A stretch of 64,000 nt of DNA, taken from NCBI GenBank assembly GCA_947650365.1, contig CANTAL010000096.1, positions 868,001-932,000 on the forward strand. Direction: 5' to 3'. The first letter of the stretch is position 1. Every line of letters begins with the position of its first letter. This stretch comes from Chamaelirium japonicum (lineage: Eukaryota; Streptophyta; Magnoliopsida; Liliales; Melanthiaceae). This document shows positions 11,793 through 24,272 of the stretch, piece after piece. The notes beneath the pieces are model-generated. The model had not been told where the DNA came from and ran no database searches. It saw nothing but the letters and a program-made list of their open reading frames with translations. Made by a program: the position numbers and the translations under genes.

Positions 11793-14700
11793 CGAATGGA
11801 TCATGCAATCGTACGAATGAATTAGAATGGATCGTACGAATGAATAAGAATGGATCGTACGAATGAATTAGAATGGATCGTACGAATAAATTAGAATGGA
11901 TACATTCGTCCGAATAAATTAGAATGGATCATACGAATGAGTAAGAATGGATCGTACGAATGAAATAGAATAGATTGTACGAATGAATTAGAATGGATCC
12001 TACGAATGAATTAGAATGGATCGTGTGAAAGAATTAGAATGGATTGTATGAATGAATTAGAATGGATCGTATGAATGAATTAGAATGGATCGTGTGAATG
12101 AATTCGAAAGGATCGTACGAATTCATTCTAATTCATTCATACAATACATTCTAATTCTTTCAGACGATCCATTCTAATTCATTCGTACGTTCCATTCTAA
12201 TTCATTAGCACGATCCATGCTAATTCATTCGTTCGATCAATTCTAATTCATTAGCACGATCCATTCTAATTCATTCGTACGATCCATTCTAATTCATTCG
12301 CACGATCCATTCTTATTCATTCATAGGATCCATTCTAATTCATTCATACGATCTATTCTAATTCTTTTGCACGAATGTATCCATTCTAATTCATTCACAC
12401 GAATGTATCCATTCTAATTCATTCGTATGATCCATTCTAATTCATTCGTATGATCCATTCAAATTCATTCATACAATCCATTCTAATTCTTTCACACGAT
12501 CCATTCTAATTCATTCGTACGATCCATTCTAATTCATTCGTACCATCCATTCTATTTCATTCGTACGATCCATTCTTACTCATTCGTATGATCCATTCTA
12601 ATTCATTCGTATGATCCACTCTAATTCATTCGTACGATCCATTCTAATTTATTCGTACGATCCATTCTAATTCATTCGCACGAATGTATCAATTCTAGTT
12701 CATTCGTACGATCCATTCTAATTCATTCGTACGATCCATTCTAATTCATTCGCATGATCCATTCTAATTCATTCGTACGATCCATTCTAATTCATTCATA
12801 CGATCCATTCTATTTCATTCGTACGATCCATTCTAATTCATTCGTACAATCTATTCTAATTCATTCGTACGAATGGATACATTCGTGTGAATGAATTAGA
12901 ATGGATCGTACGAATGAGTAAGAATGGATCGTACGAATGAAATAGAATGGATTGCAAGAATGAATTAGAATGGATCGTACGAATGAATTAGAATGGAACG
13001 TGTGAAAGAATTAGAATGGATTGTATGAATGAATTAGAATGGATCGTACGAAGGAATTTGAATGGATCGTACGAATGAATTAGAATGGATCGTATGAATG
13101 AATTAGAATAGATCGTACGAATGAATTAGAATGGATTATACGAATGAATTAGAATGGATCGTGTGAAAGAATTAGAATGGATCATACGAATGAATTAGAA
13201 TGGATCGTGCGAATGAATTAGAATGGATCGTACGAATGAATTACAATGGATCGTGCTAATGAATTAGAATTGATCGAACGAATGAATTAGCATGGATCGT
13301 GCATTCGTACGATCCATTCTAATTCATTCGTAAGATCCATTCTAATTCATTCGTATGATCCATTCTAATTCATTCGTACGATCCATTCTAATTCATTCGC
13401 ACGAATGTATCCATTCTAGTTCATTCGTACGATCCATTCTAATTCATTCGTACGATCAATTCTAATTCATTCATACGATCTATTCTAATTCATTCATACA
13501 ATCCATTCTAATTCTTTCACACGATCCATTCTAATTCATTCGTACGATCCATTCTAATTCATTCGCACAATCTATTATATTTCATTCGTACGATCCATTC
13601 TTACTCATTCGTATGATCCATTTTAATTCATTCGCACGAATGTATCCATAATGGATCATACGAATGAGTAAGAATGGATCGTACGAATGAAATAGAATGG
13701 ATTGTGCGAATGAATTAGAATGGACCGTACGAATGAATTAGAATGGATACATTCGTGCGAATGAATTAGAATGGATCGGACGAATGAATTAGAATGGATC
13801 GTACGAATGAATTTGAATGGATCGTACGAATGAATTAGAATGGATCGTACGAATAAATTAGAATGGATACATTCGTCCGAATGAATTAGAATGGATCATA
13901 CGAATGAGTAAGAATGGATCGTACGAATGAAATAGAATAGATTGTACGAATGAATTAGAATGGATCCTACGAATGAATTAGAATAGATCGTGTGAAAGAA
14001 TTAGAATGGATTGTATGAATAAATTAGAATGAATTCGTACGATCCATTCGAATTCATTCGCACGATCCATTCTAATTCATTCATACGATCCATTCTAATT
14101 CATTCATACAATCCATTCTAATTCTTTCACACGATCCATTCTAATTCATTCGTAGGATCCATTCTAATTCATTCGTACAATCTATTCTATTTCATTCGTA
14201 CGACCCTTTCTTACTCATTCGTATGATCCATTCTAATTCATTCGGACGAATGTATCGATCCATTCTAATTTATTCGTACGATCCATTCTAATTCATTCGT
14301 ACGATCCACTCTAATTCATTCGCATGATCCATTCTAATTCATTCGTCCGATCCATTCTAATTCATTCGCACGAATTTATCCATTCTAATTCATTCGTACG
14401 ATCCATTCTAATTCATTCGTACGATCCATTCTAATTCATTCGTAAGATCCATTCTAATTCATTCGTACGATCCATTCTAAGTCATTCGTCTGATCCATTC
14501 TAATTTATTCGCACGAATGTATCCATTCTAGTTCATTCGTACGATCCATTCTAATTCATTCGTACGATCCATTCTAATTCATTCACACGATCCATTCTAA
14601 TTCATTCGTACGATCCATTCTAATTCATTCACACGATCTATTCTAATTCATTCGTACGATACATTCTAATTCATTCGCACAAATGTATTCATTCTAATTC

Positions 14701-15419
14701 ATTCATACGATCCATTCTAATTCATTCACACGATCCATTATAATTTATTCGTACGATCCATTCTAAGTCATTCACACGATCTGTTTTTATTCATTCGCAC
14801 AATCCATTCTAATTCATTCGCACGAATGTATCCATTCTAATTCATTCGTACGATCCATTCTAATTCATTCGTACGATCCATTCTAATTCATTCGTATGAT
14901 CCATTCTAATTAATTCGTATGATCCATTCTAATTCATTCGTACGATCCATTCTAATTCATTCATACAATCCATTCTAATTCATTCGCACGAATGTATCCA
15001 TTCTAATTAATTCGTACGATCCATTCTAATTCATTCGTATGATCTATTCTTATTCATTCGCACGATCCAGTCTAATTGATTCGCACGATTCATTCTAATT
15101 CATTCGCACGAATGTATCCATTCTAATTCATTTGTACGATCCATTCTAATTCATTAATATGATCCATTCTAATTCATTCGTATGATCCATTCTAATTCAT
15201 ATGCACAAAGGTATCCATTCTAATCTATTCGTAGGATCCATTCTAATCCATTCGTACGATCAATTCTAATTCATTCGTACGATCCATTCTAATTCATTCG
15301 CTCGATTGTATCCATTCTAATCCATTCGTACGATCCATTCTAATCCATTCGTACGATCCATTCTAATTCATTCGCATGAATGTAGCCATTCTAATTCATT
15401 CATTTGATCCATTCTAATT

Positions 15420-15642
15420 CATTCGAACGATCCATTCTAATTCATTCGTCCGATCCATTCTAAATCATTCGGACGAATGTATCCATTCTAATTCATTCGA
15501 ACGATCCATTCTAATTCATTCGTCCGATCCATTCTAAATCATTCGGACGAATGAATCCATTCTAATTCATTCGTACGATCCATTCTAATTCATTCGTCCG
15601 ATCCATTCTAAATCATTCGGACGAATGAATCCATTCTAATTC
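15420..15642 (-). repeat. Local tandem triplication, 74-bp period
   Basis: Three units of 23+23+28 bp carry the private variant CTAAATCATTCGGACG (TAAATC at 15461, 15535 and 15609). This is recent local amplification at the right end of A. Confidence 0.85.
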
Positions 15643-15668
15643 ATTCGTACGAATGAATTAGAATGGAT
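15629..15668. repeat. Perfect 40-bp palindrome, - to + switch
   Basis: Tail-to-tail monomers with 20-base perfect arms around ATTCGTACGAAT; the first mismatch is at base 21. It marks the end of A and the start of I1. Confidence 0.9.
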
Positions 15669-17018
15669 CGTACGAATGAATTAGAATGGATAAATTCGTG
15701 CGAATGAATTACAATGGATCGGACGAATGAATTAGAATGGATCGTACGAATGAATTAGAATGGATCATACGAATGAATTAGAATGGATCATATGAATAAA
15801 TTAGAATGGATACATTCGTCCGAATGAATTAGAATGGATCATACGAATGAGTAATAGAATAGATTGTACGAATGAATTAGAATGGATCCTACAAATGAAT
15901 TAGAATGGATCGTGTGAAAGAATTAGAATGGATTGTATGAATGAATTAGAATGGATCGTATGAATGAATTAGAATGGATCGTGCGAATGAATTCGAATGG
16001 ATCGTACGAATTCATTCTAATTCATTCATACAATCCATTCTAATTCTTTCACACGATCCATTCTAATTCATTCGTACGTTCCATTCTAATTCATTAGCAC
16101 GATCCATGCTAATTCATTCGTTCGATCAATTCTAATTCATTAGCACGATCCATTCTAATTCATTCGTACGATCCATTCTAATTCATTCGCACGATCCATT
16201 CTAATTCATTCATAGGATCCATTCTAATTCATTCATACAATCCATTCTAATTCATTCGCACGAATGTATCCATTCTAATTAATTCGTACGATCCATTCTA
16301 ATTCATTCGTATAATCTATTCTTATTCATTCGCACGATCCAGTCTAATTGATTCGCACGATTCATTCTAATTCATTCGCATGAATGTATCCATTCTAATT
16401 CATTCGTACGATCCATTCTAATTCATTAATATGATCCATTCTAATTCATTCGTATGATCCATTCTAATTCATATGCACAAAGGTATCCATTCTAATACAT
16501 TCGTAGGATCCATTCTAATCCATTCGTAGGATCCATTCTAATTCATTCGTACGATCCATTCTAATTCATTCGCTCGAATGTATCCATTCTAATCCATTCG
16601 TACGATCTATTCTAATCCATTCGTACGATCCATTCTAATTCATTCGCATGAATGTAACCATTCTAATTCATTCATTTGATCCATTCTAATTCATTCGTAC
16701 GATCCATTCTAATTCATTCGTCCGATCCATTCTAATTCATTCGCACGAATGTATCCATTCTAATTCATTCGTACGATCCATTCTAATTCATTCGTAAGAT
16801 CCATTCTAATTCATTCGTAGGATCCATTCTAATTCATTCGTACAATCCATTCTAATTCATTCGCACGAATGTATCCATTCTCGTTCATTCATACGATCCA
16901 TTCTAATTCATTCGTACGATCCATTCTAATTCATTCGCACGATCCATTCTAATTCATTCGTACGATCAATTCTAATTCATTCGCACGAATGTATCCATGC
17001 TAATTCATTCGTACGATC

Positions 17019-17331
17019 CTGAATTAAAATGGATCGTACGAATGAATTAGAATGGATACCTTTGTGCATATGAATTAGAATGGATCGTACGAATGAATTA
17101 GAATGGATTATATTAATGAATTAGAATGGATCGTACGAATGAATTAGAATGGATACATTCGTGCGAATGAATAAGAATGGATAGTGCAAGAATGTATCCA
17201 TTCTAATTCATTCGTACGATCCATTCTAATTCATTAATATGATCCATTTTAATTCATTCGTACGATCCATTCTAATTCATATGCACAAAGGTATCCATTC
17301 TAATCCATTCGTAGGATCCATTCTAATCCAT
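17019..17331. repeat. Hairpin of about 310 bp in I1, axis 17175
   Basis: Same cassette as at 6244: ACCTTTGTGCATATG from 17058 and its complement ending at 17292. The turn is altered to TAGTGCAAGAATG. Confidence 0.82.
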
Positions 17332-20300
17332 TCGTACGATCTATTCTAATTCATTCGTACAATCCATTCTAATTCATTCGCTCGAATGTTTCCATTCAAA
17401 TCCATTCGTACGATCCATTCTAATCCATTCGTACGATCCATTCTAATTTATTCGCATGAATGTAACCATTCTAATTCATTCATTTGATCCATTCTAATTC
17501 ATTCGTACGATTCATTCTAATTCATTCGTCCGATCCATTCTAATTCATTCGCACGAATGTATCCATTCTAATTCATTCGTACTATCCATTCTAATTCATT
17601 CGTACGATCCATTCTAATTCATTCGTAAGATCCATTCTAATTCATTCGTATGATCCATTCAAATTCATTCGTACGATCCATTCTAATTCATTCGCACGAA
17701 TGTATCCATTCTAGTTCATTCGTACGATCCATTCTATTTCATTCGTACGATCCATTCTAATTCATTCGCACGATCCATTCTAATTCATTCGTACGATCCA
17801 TTCTAATTCTTTCACATGATCCATTCTAATTCATTCGTACGATCCTTTCTAATTCATTCGTACGATCTATTCTAATTCATTCGTACGATCCATTCTAATT
17901 CCTTCGTACGATCCATTCTAATTCATTCGTACGATCCATTCTAATTCATTCATACAATCCATTCTAATTCTTTCACACGATCCATTCTAATTCATTCGTA
18001 CGATCCATTCTAATTCATTCGTGCAATCTATTCTATTTCATTCGTACGATCCATTCTTACTCATTCGTACGATCCATTCTAATTCATTCACACGAATGTA
18101 TCCATTCGTACGAATGAATTAGAATAGATTGTACGAATGAATTAGAATGGGTCGTACGAATGAATTAGAATGGATCGTACGAAGGAATTAGAATGGATCG
18201 TACGAATGAATTAGAATGGATCGTACGAAGGAATTAGAATGGATCGTACGAAGGAATTAGAATGGATCGTACGAATGAATTAGAATGGATATATTCGTGC
18301 AAATGAATTAGAATGGATCGTATGAATGTATTAGAATGGATCGTATGAGTGAATTAGAATGGATCGTACGAATGAATTAGAATGGATTGTATGAATGAAT
18401 TAGAATGGATCGTACGAATGAATTAGAATGGATCGTATGAATGAATTAGAATGGATCGTACGAATGAATTAGAATGGATCGTGCGAATGAATTAGAATGG
18501 ATCATACGAATGAATTAGAATGGATCGTACGAATGAACTAGAATGGATACATTCGTGCGAATGAATTAGAATGGATCGTACGAATGAATTAGAATGGATC
18601 GTACGAATGAATTAGAATGGATCTTACGAATGAATTAGAATGGATCGTACGAATAAATTAGAATGGATCGTACGAATGAATTAGAATGGATACATTCGTG
18701 CGAATGAATTAGAATGGATCGTACGAATGAATTAGAATGGATCAAATGAATGAAGTAGAATGGTTACATTCATGCGAATGAATTAGAATGGATCGTACGA
18801 ATGGATTAGAATGGATCGTACGAATGGATTAGAATGGATACATTCGAGCGAATGAATTAGAATGGATCATACGAATGAATTAGAATGGATCGTACGAATG
18901 AATTAGAATGGATCATATTAATGAATTAGAATGGATCGTACGAATGAATTAGAATGGATACATTCGTGCGAATGAATTAGAATGGATCGTCCGAATCAAT
19001 TAGACTGGATCGTGCGAATGAATAAGAATAGATCATACGAATGAATTAGAATGGATCGTACGAATTAATTAGAATGGATACATTAGTGCGAATGAATTAG
19101 AATGGATTGTATGAATGAATTAGAATCGATCGTACGAATGAATTAGAATGGATCATATGAGTTAATTAGAATGGATCATACGAATGAATTAGAATGGATC
19201 GTACGAATGAATTAGAATGGATCATACGAATGAATTAGAATGGATACATTCGTGCGAATGAATTAGAACTGATTGTGCGAATGAATAAGAACAGATCGTG
19301 CGAACGAATTAGAATGGATCGTACGAATGAATTAGAATGGATCGTGCGAATGAATTAGAATGGATCGTACGAATGAATTAGAATGGATACATTTGTGCGA
19401 ATGAATTAGAATGGATCGTACGAATGAATTAGAATGGATCGTATGAATGAATTAGAATGGATCGTACGAATGAATTAGAATGGATCGTGCGAATGAATTA
19501 GAATGGATCGTACGAATGAATTAGAATGGATCGTACGAATGAACTAGAATGGATACATTTGTGCGAATGTATTAGAATGGATCATACGAATGAATTAGAA
19601 TGGATCGTACGAATGAATTAGAATGGATCTTACGAATGAATTAGAATGGCATTCGTACGATCCATTCTAATTCATTCACACGAATGTATCCATTCGTACG
19701 AATGAATTAGAATAGACTTTACGAATGAATTAGAATGGATCGTACGAATGAATTAGAATGGATCGTATGAATGAATTAGAATGGATCGTATGAATGAATT
19801 AGAATGGATCGTACGAATGAATTAGAATGGATCGTGCGAATGAATTAGAACGGATCATACGAATGAATTAGAATCGATCATACGAATGAGTAAAAATGGA
19901 TCGTACGAATGAAATATAATGGATTGTACGAATGAATTAGAATGGATCGTACGAATGAATTAGAATGGATCGTGTGAAAGAATTAGAAGTGATTGTATGA
20001 ATGAATTAGAATGGATCATATGAATGAATTAGAATGGATCGTGCGAATGAATTCGAATGGATCGTACGAATGAATTAGAATGGATCGTACGAATGAATTA
20101 GAATAGATACATTCGTGCGAATGAATTAGAATGGATACATACGTGCGAAAGAATTAGAATAGATCATATGAATGAATTAGAATGGATCCTATGAATGAAT
20201 TAGAATGGATCGTGCGAATGAATTAGAATGGATCGTACGAATGAATTAGAATGTATCGTGCTAATGAATTAGAATTGATCGAACGAATGAATTAGCATGG

Positions 20301-21981
20301 ATCGTGCTAATGAATTAAAATGGAACGTACGAATAAATTAGAATGGATCGTGTGAAAGAATTAGAATGGATTGTATGAATGAATTAGAATGAATTCGTAC
20401 GATCCATTTGAATTCATTCGCACGATCCATTCTAATTCATTCATACGATCCATTCTAATTCATTCATACAATCCATTCTAATTCTTTCACACGATCCATT
20501 CTAATTCATTCGTAGGATCCATTCTAATTCATTCATACAATCTATTCTATTTCATTCGTACGATCCTTTCTTACTCATTCGTATGATCCATTCTAATTCA
20601 TTCGGACGAATGTATCCATTCTAATTTATTCGTACGATCCATTCTAATTCATTCGTACGATCCATTCTAATTCATTCGTACGATCCATTCTAATTCATTC
20701 GTCCGATCCATTCTAATTCATTCGCACGAATTTATCCATTCTAATTTATTCGTACGAATGAAATAGAATGGATACATTCGTCCGAATGAATTAGAATGGA
20801 TCATACGAATGTGTAAGAATGGATCGTACGAATGAAATAGAATAGATTGTACGAATGAATTAGAATGGATTCGTACGAATGAATTAGAATGGATACATTC
20901 ATGCGAATGAATTAGAATGGATCGTACCAATGAGTAAGAATGGATCGTACGAATGAAATAGAATGGATTGTGCAAAAGAATTAGAATGGATCGCACGAAT
21001 GTATCCATTCTAATTTATTCGTACGATCCATTCTAATTCATTCGTACGATCCATTCTAATTAATTCGTATGATCCATTCTAATTAATTCGTATGATCCAT
21101 TCTAATTCATTCGTACGATCCATTCTAATTCATTCATACAATCCATTCTAATTCATTCGTACGATCCATTCTAATTCACTCATACGATCCATTCTAATAC
21201 ATTAATACGATCCATTCTAATTCAATTGCACGAATATATCCATTCTAATTCATTCGTACGATCCATTCTAATTCCTTCGTACGATCCATTCTAATTCCTT
21301 CGTACGATCCATTCTAATTCATTCGTACGATCTATTCTAATTCATTCGTACGATCCATTCTAATTCATTCGTACGATCCATTCTAATTCCTTCGTACGAT
21401 CCATTCTAATTCATTCATACGATCCATTCTAATTCATTCGTACAATCTATTCTAATTCATTCGTACGAATGGATACATTCGTGTGAATGAATTAGAATGG
21501 ATCGTACGAATGAGTATTAATGGATCGTACGAATGAAATAGTATGGATCCTATGAATGAATTAGAATGGATCGTACGAATGAATTAGAATGGATCGTACG
21601 AAGGAATTAGAATGGATCGTACAAATGAATTAGAATGGATCGTGCTAATGAATTAGAATTGATCGAACGAATGAATTAGCATGGATCGTGCTAATGAATT
21701 AGAATGGAACGTACGAATGAATTAGAATGGATCGTGTGAAAGAATTAGAATGGATTGTACGAATGAATTAGAATGAATTCGTACGATCCATTCGAATTCA
21801 TTCGCACGATCCATTCTAATTCATTCATACGATCCATTCTAATTCATTCATACAATCCATTCTAATTCTTTCACACGATCCATTCTAATTCATTCGTAGG
21901 ATCCATTCTAATTCATTTGTACAATCTATTCTATTTCATTCGTACGATCCATTCTTACTCATTCGTATGATCCATTCTAAT

Positions 21982-22096
21982 TTATTCGGACGAATGTATC
22001 CATTCTAATTTATTCGGACGAATGTATCCATTCTAATTCATTCGGACGAATGTATCCATTCTAATTCATTCGGACGAATGTATCCATTCTAATTTA
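21982..22096 (-). repeat. Run of four consecutive 28-bp monomers
   Basis: CGGACGAATGTATCC recurs with GGACG at 21988, 22016, 22044 and 22072, a strict 28-bp period. Elsewhere 28-mers are nearly always separated by 23-mers. Confidence 0.88.
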
Positions 22097-22767
22097 TTCG
22101 TACGATCCATTCTAATTCATTCGTATGATCGATTCTAATTCATTCGTACGATCCATTCTAATTCATTCGTATGATCCATTCTAATTCATTCGTATGATCC
22201 ATTCTAATTAATTCGTAAGATCCATTCTAATTCACTCATACGATCCATTCTAATACATTCATACGATCCATTCTAATTCATTTGCACGAATATATCCATT
22301 CTAATTCATTCGTACGATCCATTCTAATTCCTTCATACGATCCATTCTAATTCATTCGTACGATCCATTCTAATTCCTTCGTACGATCCATTCTAATTCA
22401 TTCGTACGATACATTCTAATTCCTTCGTACGATCCATTCTAATTCATTCGTACGATCCATTCTAATTCATTCATACAATCTATTCTAATTCATTCGTACG
22501 AATGGATACATTCGTGTGAATGAATTAGAATGGATCGTACGAATGAGTAAGAATGGATCGTACGAATGAAATAGAATGGATTGCACGAATGAATTAGAAT
22601 AGATCGTACGAATGAATTAGAATGGATCGTGTGAAAGAATTAGAATGGATTGTATGAATGAATTAGAATGGATCGTACGAATGAATTAGAATGGATCGTG
22701 CGAATTAGACTGGATCGTACGAATGAATTAGAATGGATCGTACGAATGAATTAGAATAGAACGTACG

Positions 22768-22807
22768 AATGAATTAGAATGGATCGTACGATCCATTCTA
22801 ATTCATT
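22768..22807. repeat. Perfect 40-bp palindrome, + to - switch, with a single inverted monomer
   Basis: Arms of 20 bases around ATCGTACGAT. The - orientation lasts for only one monomer (22788-22811) before CATTAGCA, AGGATCG, TGCTAATG turns the array back to +. Confidence 0.9.
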
Positions 22808-23961
22808 AGCAAGGATCGTGCTAATGAATTAGAATGGAATATACGAATGAATTAGAATGGATCGTAGAATGGATCGTACGAATGAATTAGAATGAATTAT
22901 AATGGATCGTACGAATGAATTAGAATAGATCATAGGAATGAATTAGAATGGATCGTGCAAATGAATTAGAATGGATACATTCGTGCGAATGAATTAGAAT
23001 GAATCGTGCGAATGAATTAGAATGGATCGTACGAATGAATTAGAATGGATATATTTGAATGAATAAATTAGAATGGATCATACGAATGAATTAGAATGGA
23101 TCTTACGAATGAATTAGAATGGATAGTGCGAATGAATTAGAATCGATCGTACGAATGAATTGGAATGGATCGTACGAATGAATTAGAATGGATCATACGA
23201 ATGAGTAAGAATGGATCGTACGAATGAATTAAAATGGATCGTACGAATGAATTAGAATGGATCGTACGAATAAATTAGAATGGATACATTCGTGCGAATG
23301 AATTAGACTGGATCGTGCGAATCCATTAGACTGGATCGTGCGAATGAATAAGAATGGATCATACGAATGAATTAGAATGGATCGTACGAATTAATTAGAA
23401 TGGATAAATTCGTGCGAATGAATTAGAATGGATTGTATGAATGAATTAGAATGGATCGTACGAATGAATTAGAATGGATCATACGAATTAATTAGAATGG
23501 ATCATACGAATGAATTAGAATGGATCGTACGAATGAATTAGAATGGATCGTACGAATGAACTAGAATGGATCGTACGAATGAATTAGAATGGATCGTACG
23601 AATGAATTAGAATTGATTGTACGAATGAATTAGAATGGATCTTACGAATGAATTAGAATGGATCGTACGAATAAATTAGAATGGATCGTACGAATAATTA
23701 GAATGGATACATTCGTCCGAATGAACTAGAATGGATCATACGAATGAGTAAGAATGGATCGGACGAATGAATTAGAATGGATCGTACGAATGGATTAGAA
23801 TGGATCAAATGAATGAATTAGAATGGTAACATTCATGCGAATGAATTAGAATGGATCGTACGAATGGATTAGAATGGATCGTACGAATGGATTAGAATGG
23901 ATACATTCGAGCGAATTAATTAGAATGGATCGCACGAATGAATTAGAATGGATCGTACGAA

Positions 23962-24272
23962 TGGATTAGAATGGATCCTACGAATGGATTAGAATGGATA
24001 CCTTTGTGCATATGAATTAGAATGGATCGTACGAATGAATTAGAATGGATCATATAAATGAATTAGAATGGATCGTACGAATGAATTAGAATGGATACAT
24101 TCGTGCACGATCCATTCTAATTCATTCGCACGAATGTATCCATTCGAATTCATTCGTACGATCCTTTCTAATTCATTAATATGATCCATTCTAATTTATT
24201 CGTACGATCCATTCTAATTCATATGTACAAAGGTATCCATTCTAATTCATTCGTACGATCCATTTTAATTCA
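23962..24272. repeat. Hairpin of about 310 bp at the I1-B border, axis 24117
   Basis: ACCTTTGTGCATATG from 24000 faces CATATGTACAAAGGT ending at 24234. The second arm ends in ATTCAGGATCG, the complement of the CGATCCTGAAT that opens the cassette elsewhere, so here the cassette's outer boundary is on the right. It is the mirror partner of the hairpin at 39853. Confidence 0.82.

Larger units (their letters stand above)
1..15648. repeat. Supercopy A: palindromic higher-order repeat, left end cut by the window
   Basis: Block map by monomer orientation, edges within about 10 bp: + 1-252; - 253-685; + 686-1521; - 1528-1840; + 1850-3442; - 3449-3595; + 3605-5152; - 5159-6243; + 6244-6410; - 6411-7446; + 7447-8487; - 8494-10056; + 10061-10243; - 10250-11788; + 11793-12118; - 12125-12868; + 12869-13300; - 13303-13650; + 13651-14030; - 14037-15648. 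The left and right halves are reverse complements about an axis near 6.78 to 6.83 kb. The junction GAATGCACGATCC at 248 is mirrored by its complement ending at 13306, the EcoRI-type junction at 5153 by the one ending at 8493, and CACAAAATCT near 5711 by AGATTTTG at 7951. About 6.1 to 7.4 kb, around the axis, is not symmetric. Confidence 0.88.
15649..24271. repeat. Intervening segment I1, inverted copy of I2
   Basis: Block map: + 15649-16007; - 16014-17018; + 17021-17185; - 17186-18109; + 18110-19649; - 19650-19697; + 19698-20390; - 20397-20753; + 20754-20993; - 20994-21464; + 21465-21774; - 21781-22497; + 22498-22787; - 22788-22811; + 22812-24105; - 24106-24271. Reading this segment backwards on the other strand reproduces the block order and rare junctions of 39.7 to 46 kb, including two very short inverted islands. 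Relative to that copy it holds an extra piece of about 1.38 kb (20.4 to 21.78 kb), whose own close relative lies at 34.2 to 35.5 kb. No gene or unrelated sequence is visible. Confidence 0.85.

Noticed and set aside
20718..21008. Reverse-strand reading frame of 96 codons
   Set aside because: Its translation is a degenerate repeat of about 23 residues (SYDPF, IRTIHSNSF, VRSILIH), as expected when a 23-bp unit is read through three frames. It stays open because 28-bp monomers and core variants shift or remove the TAA of the unit. There is no domain, ribosome binding context or codon bias.
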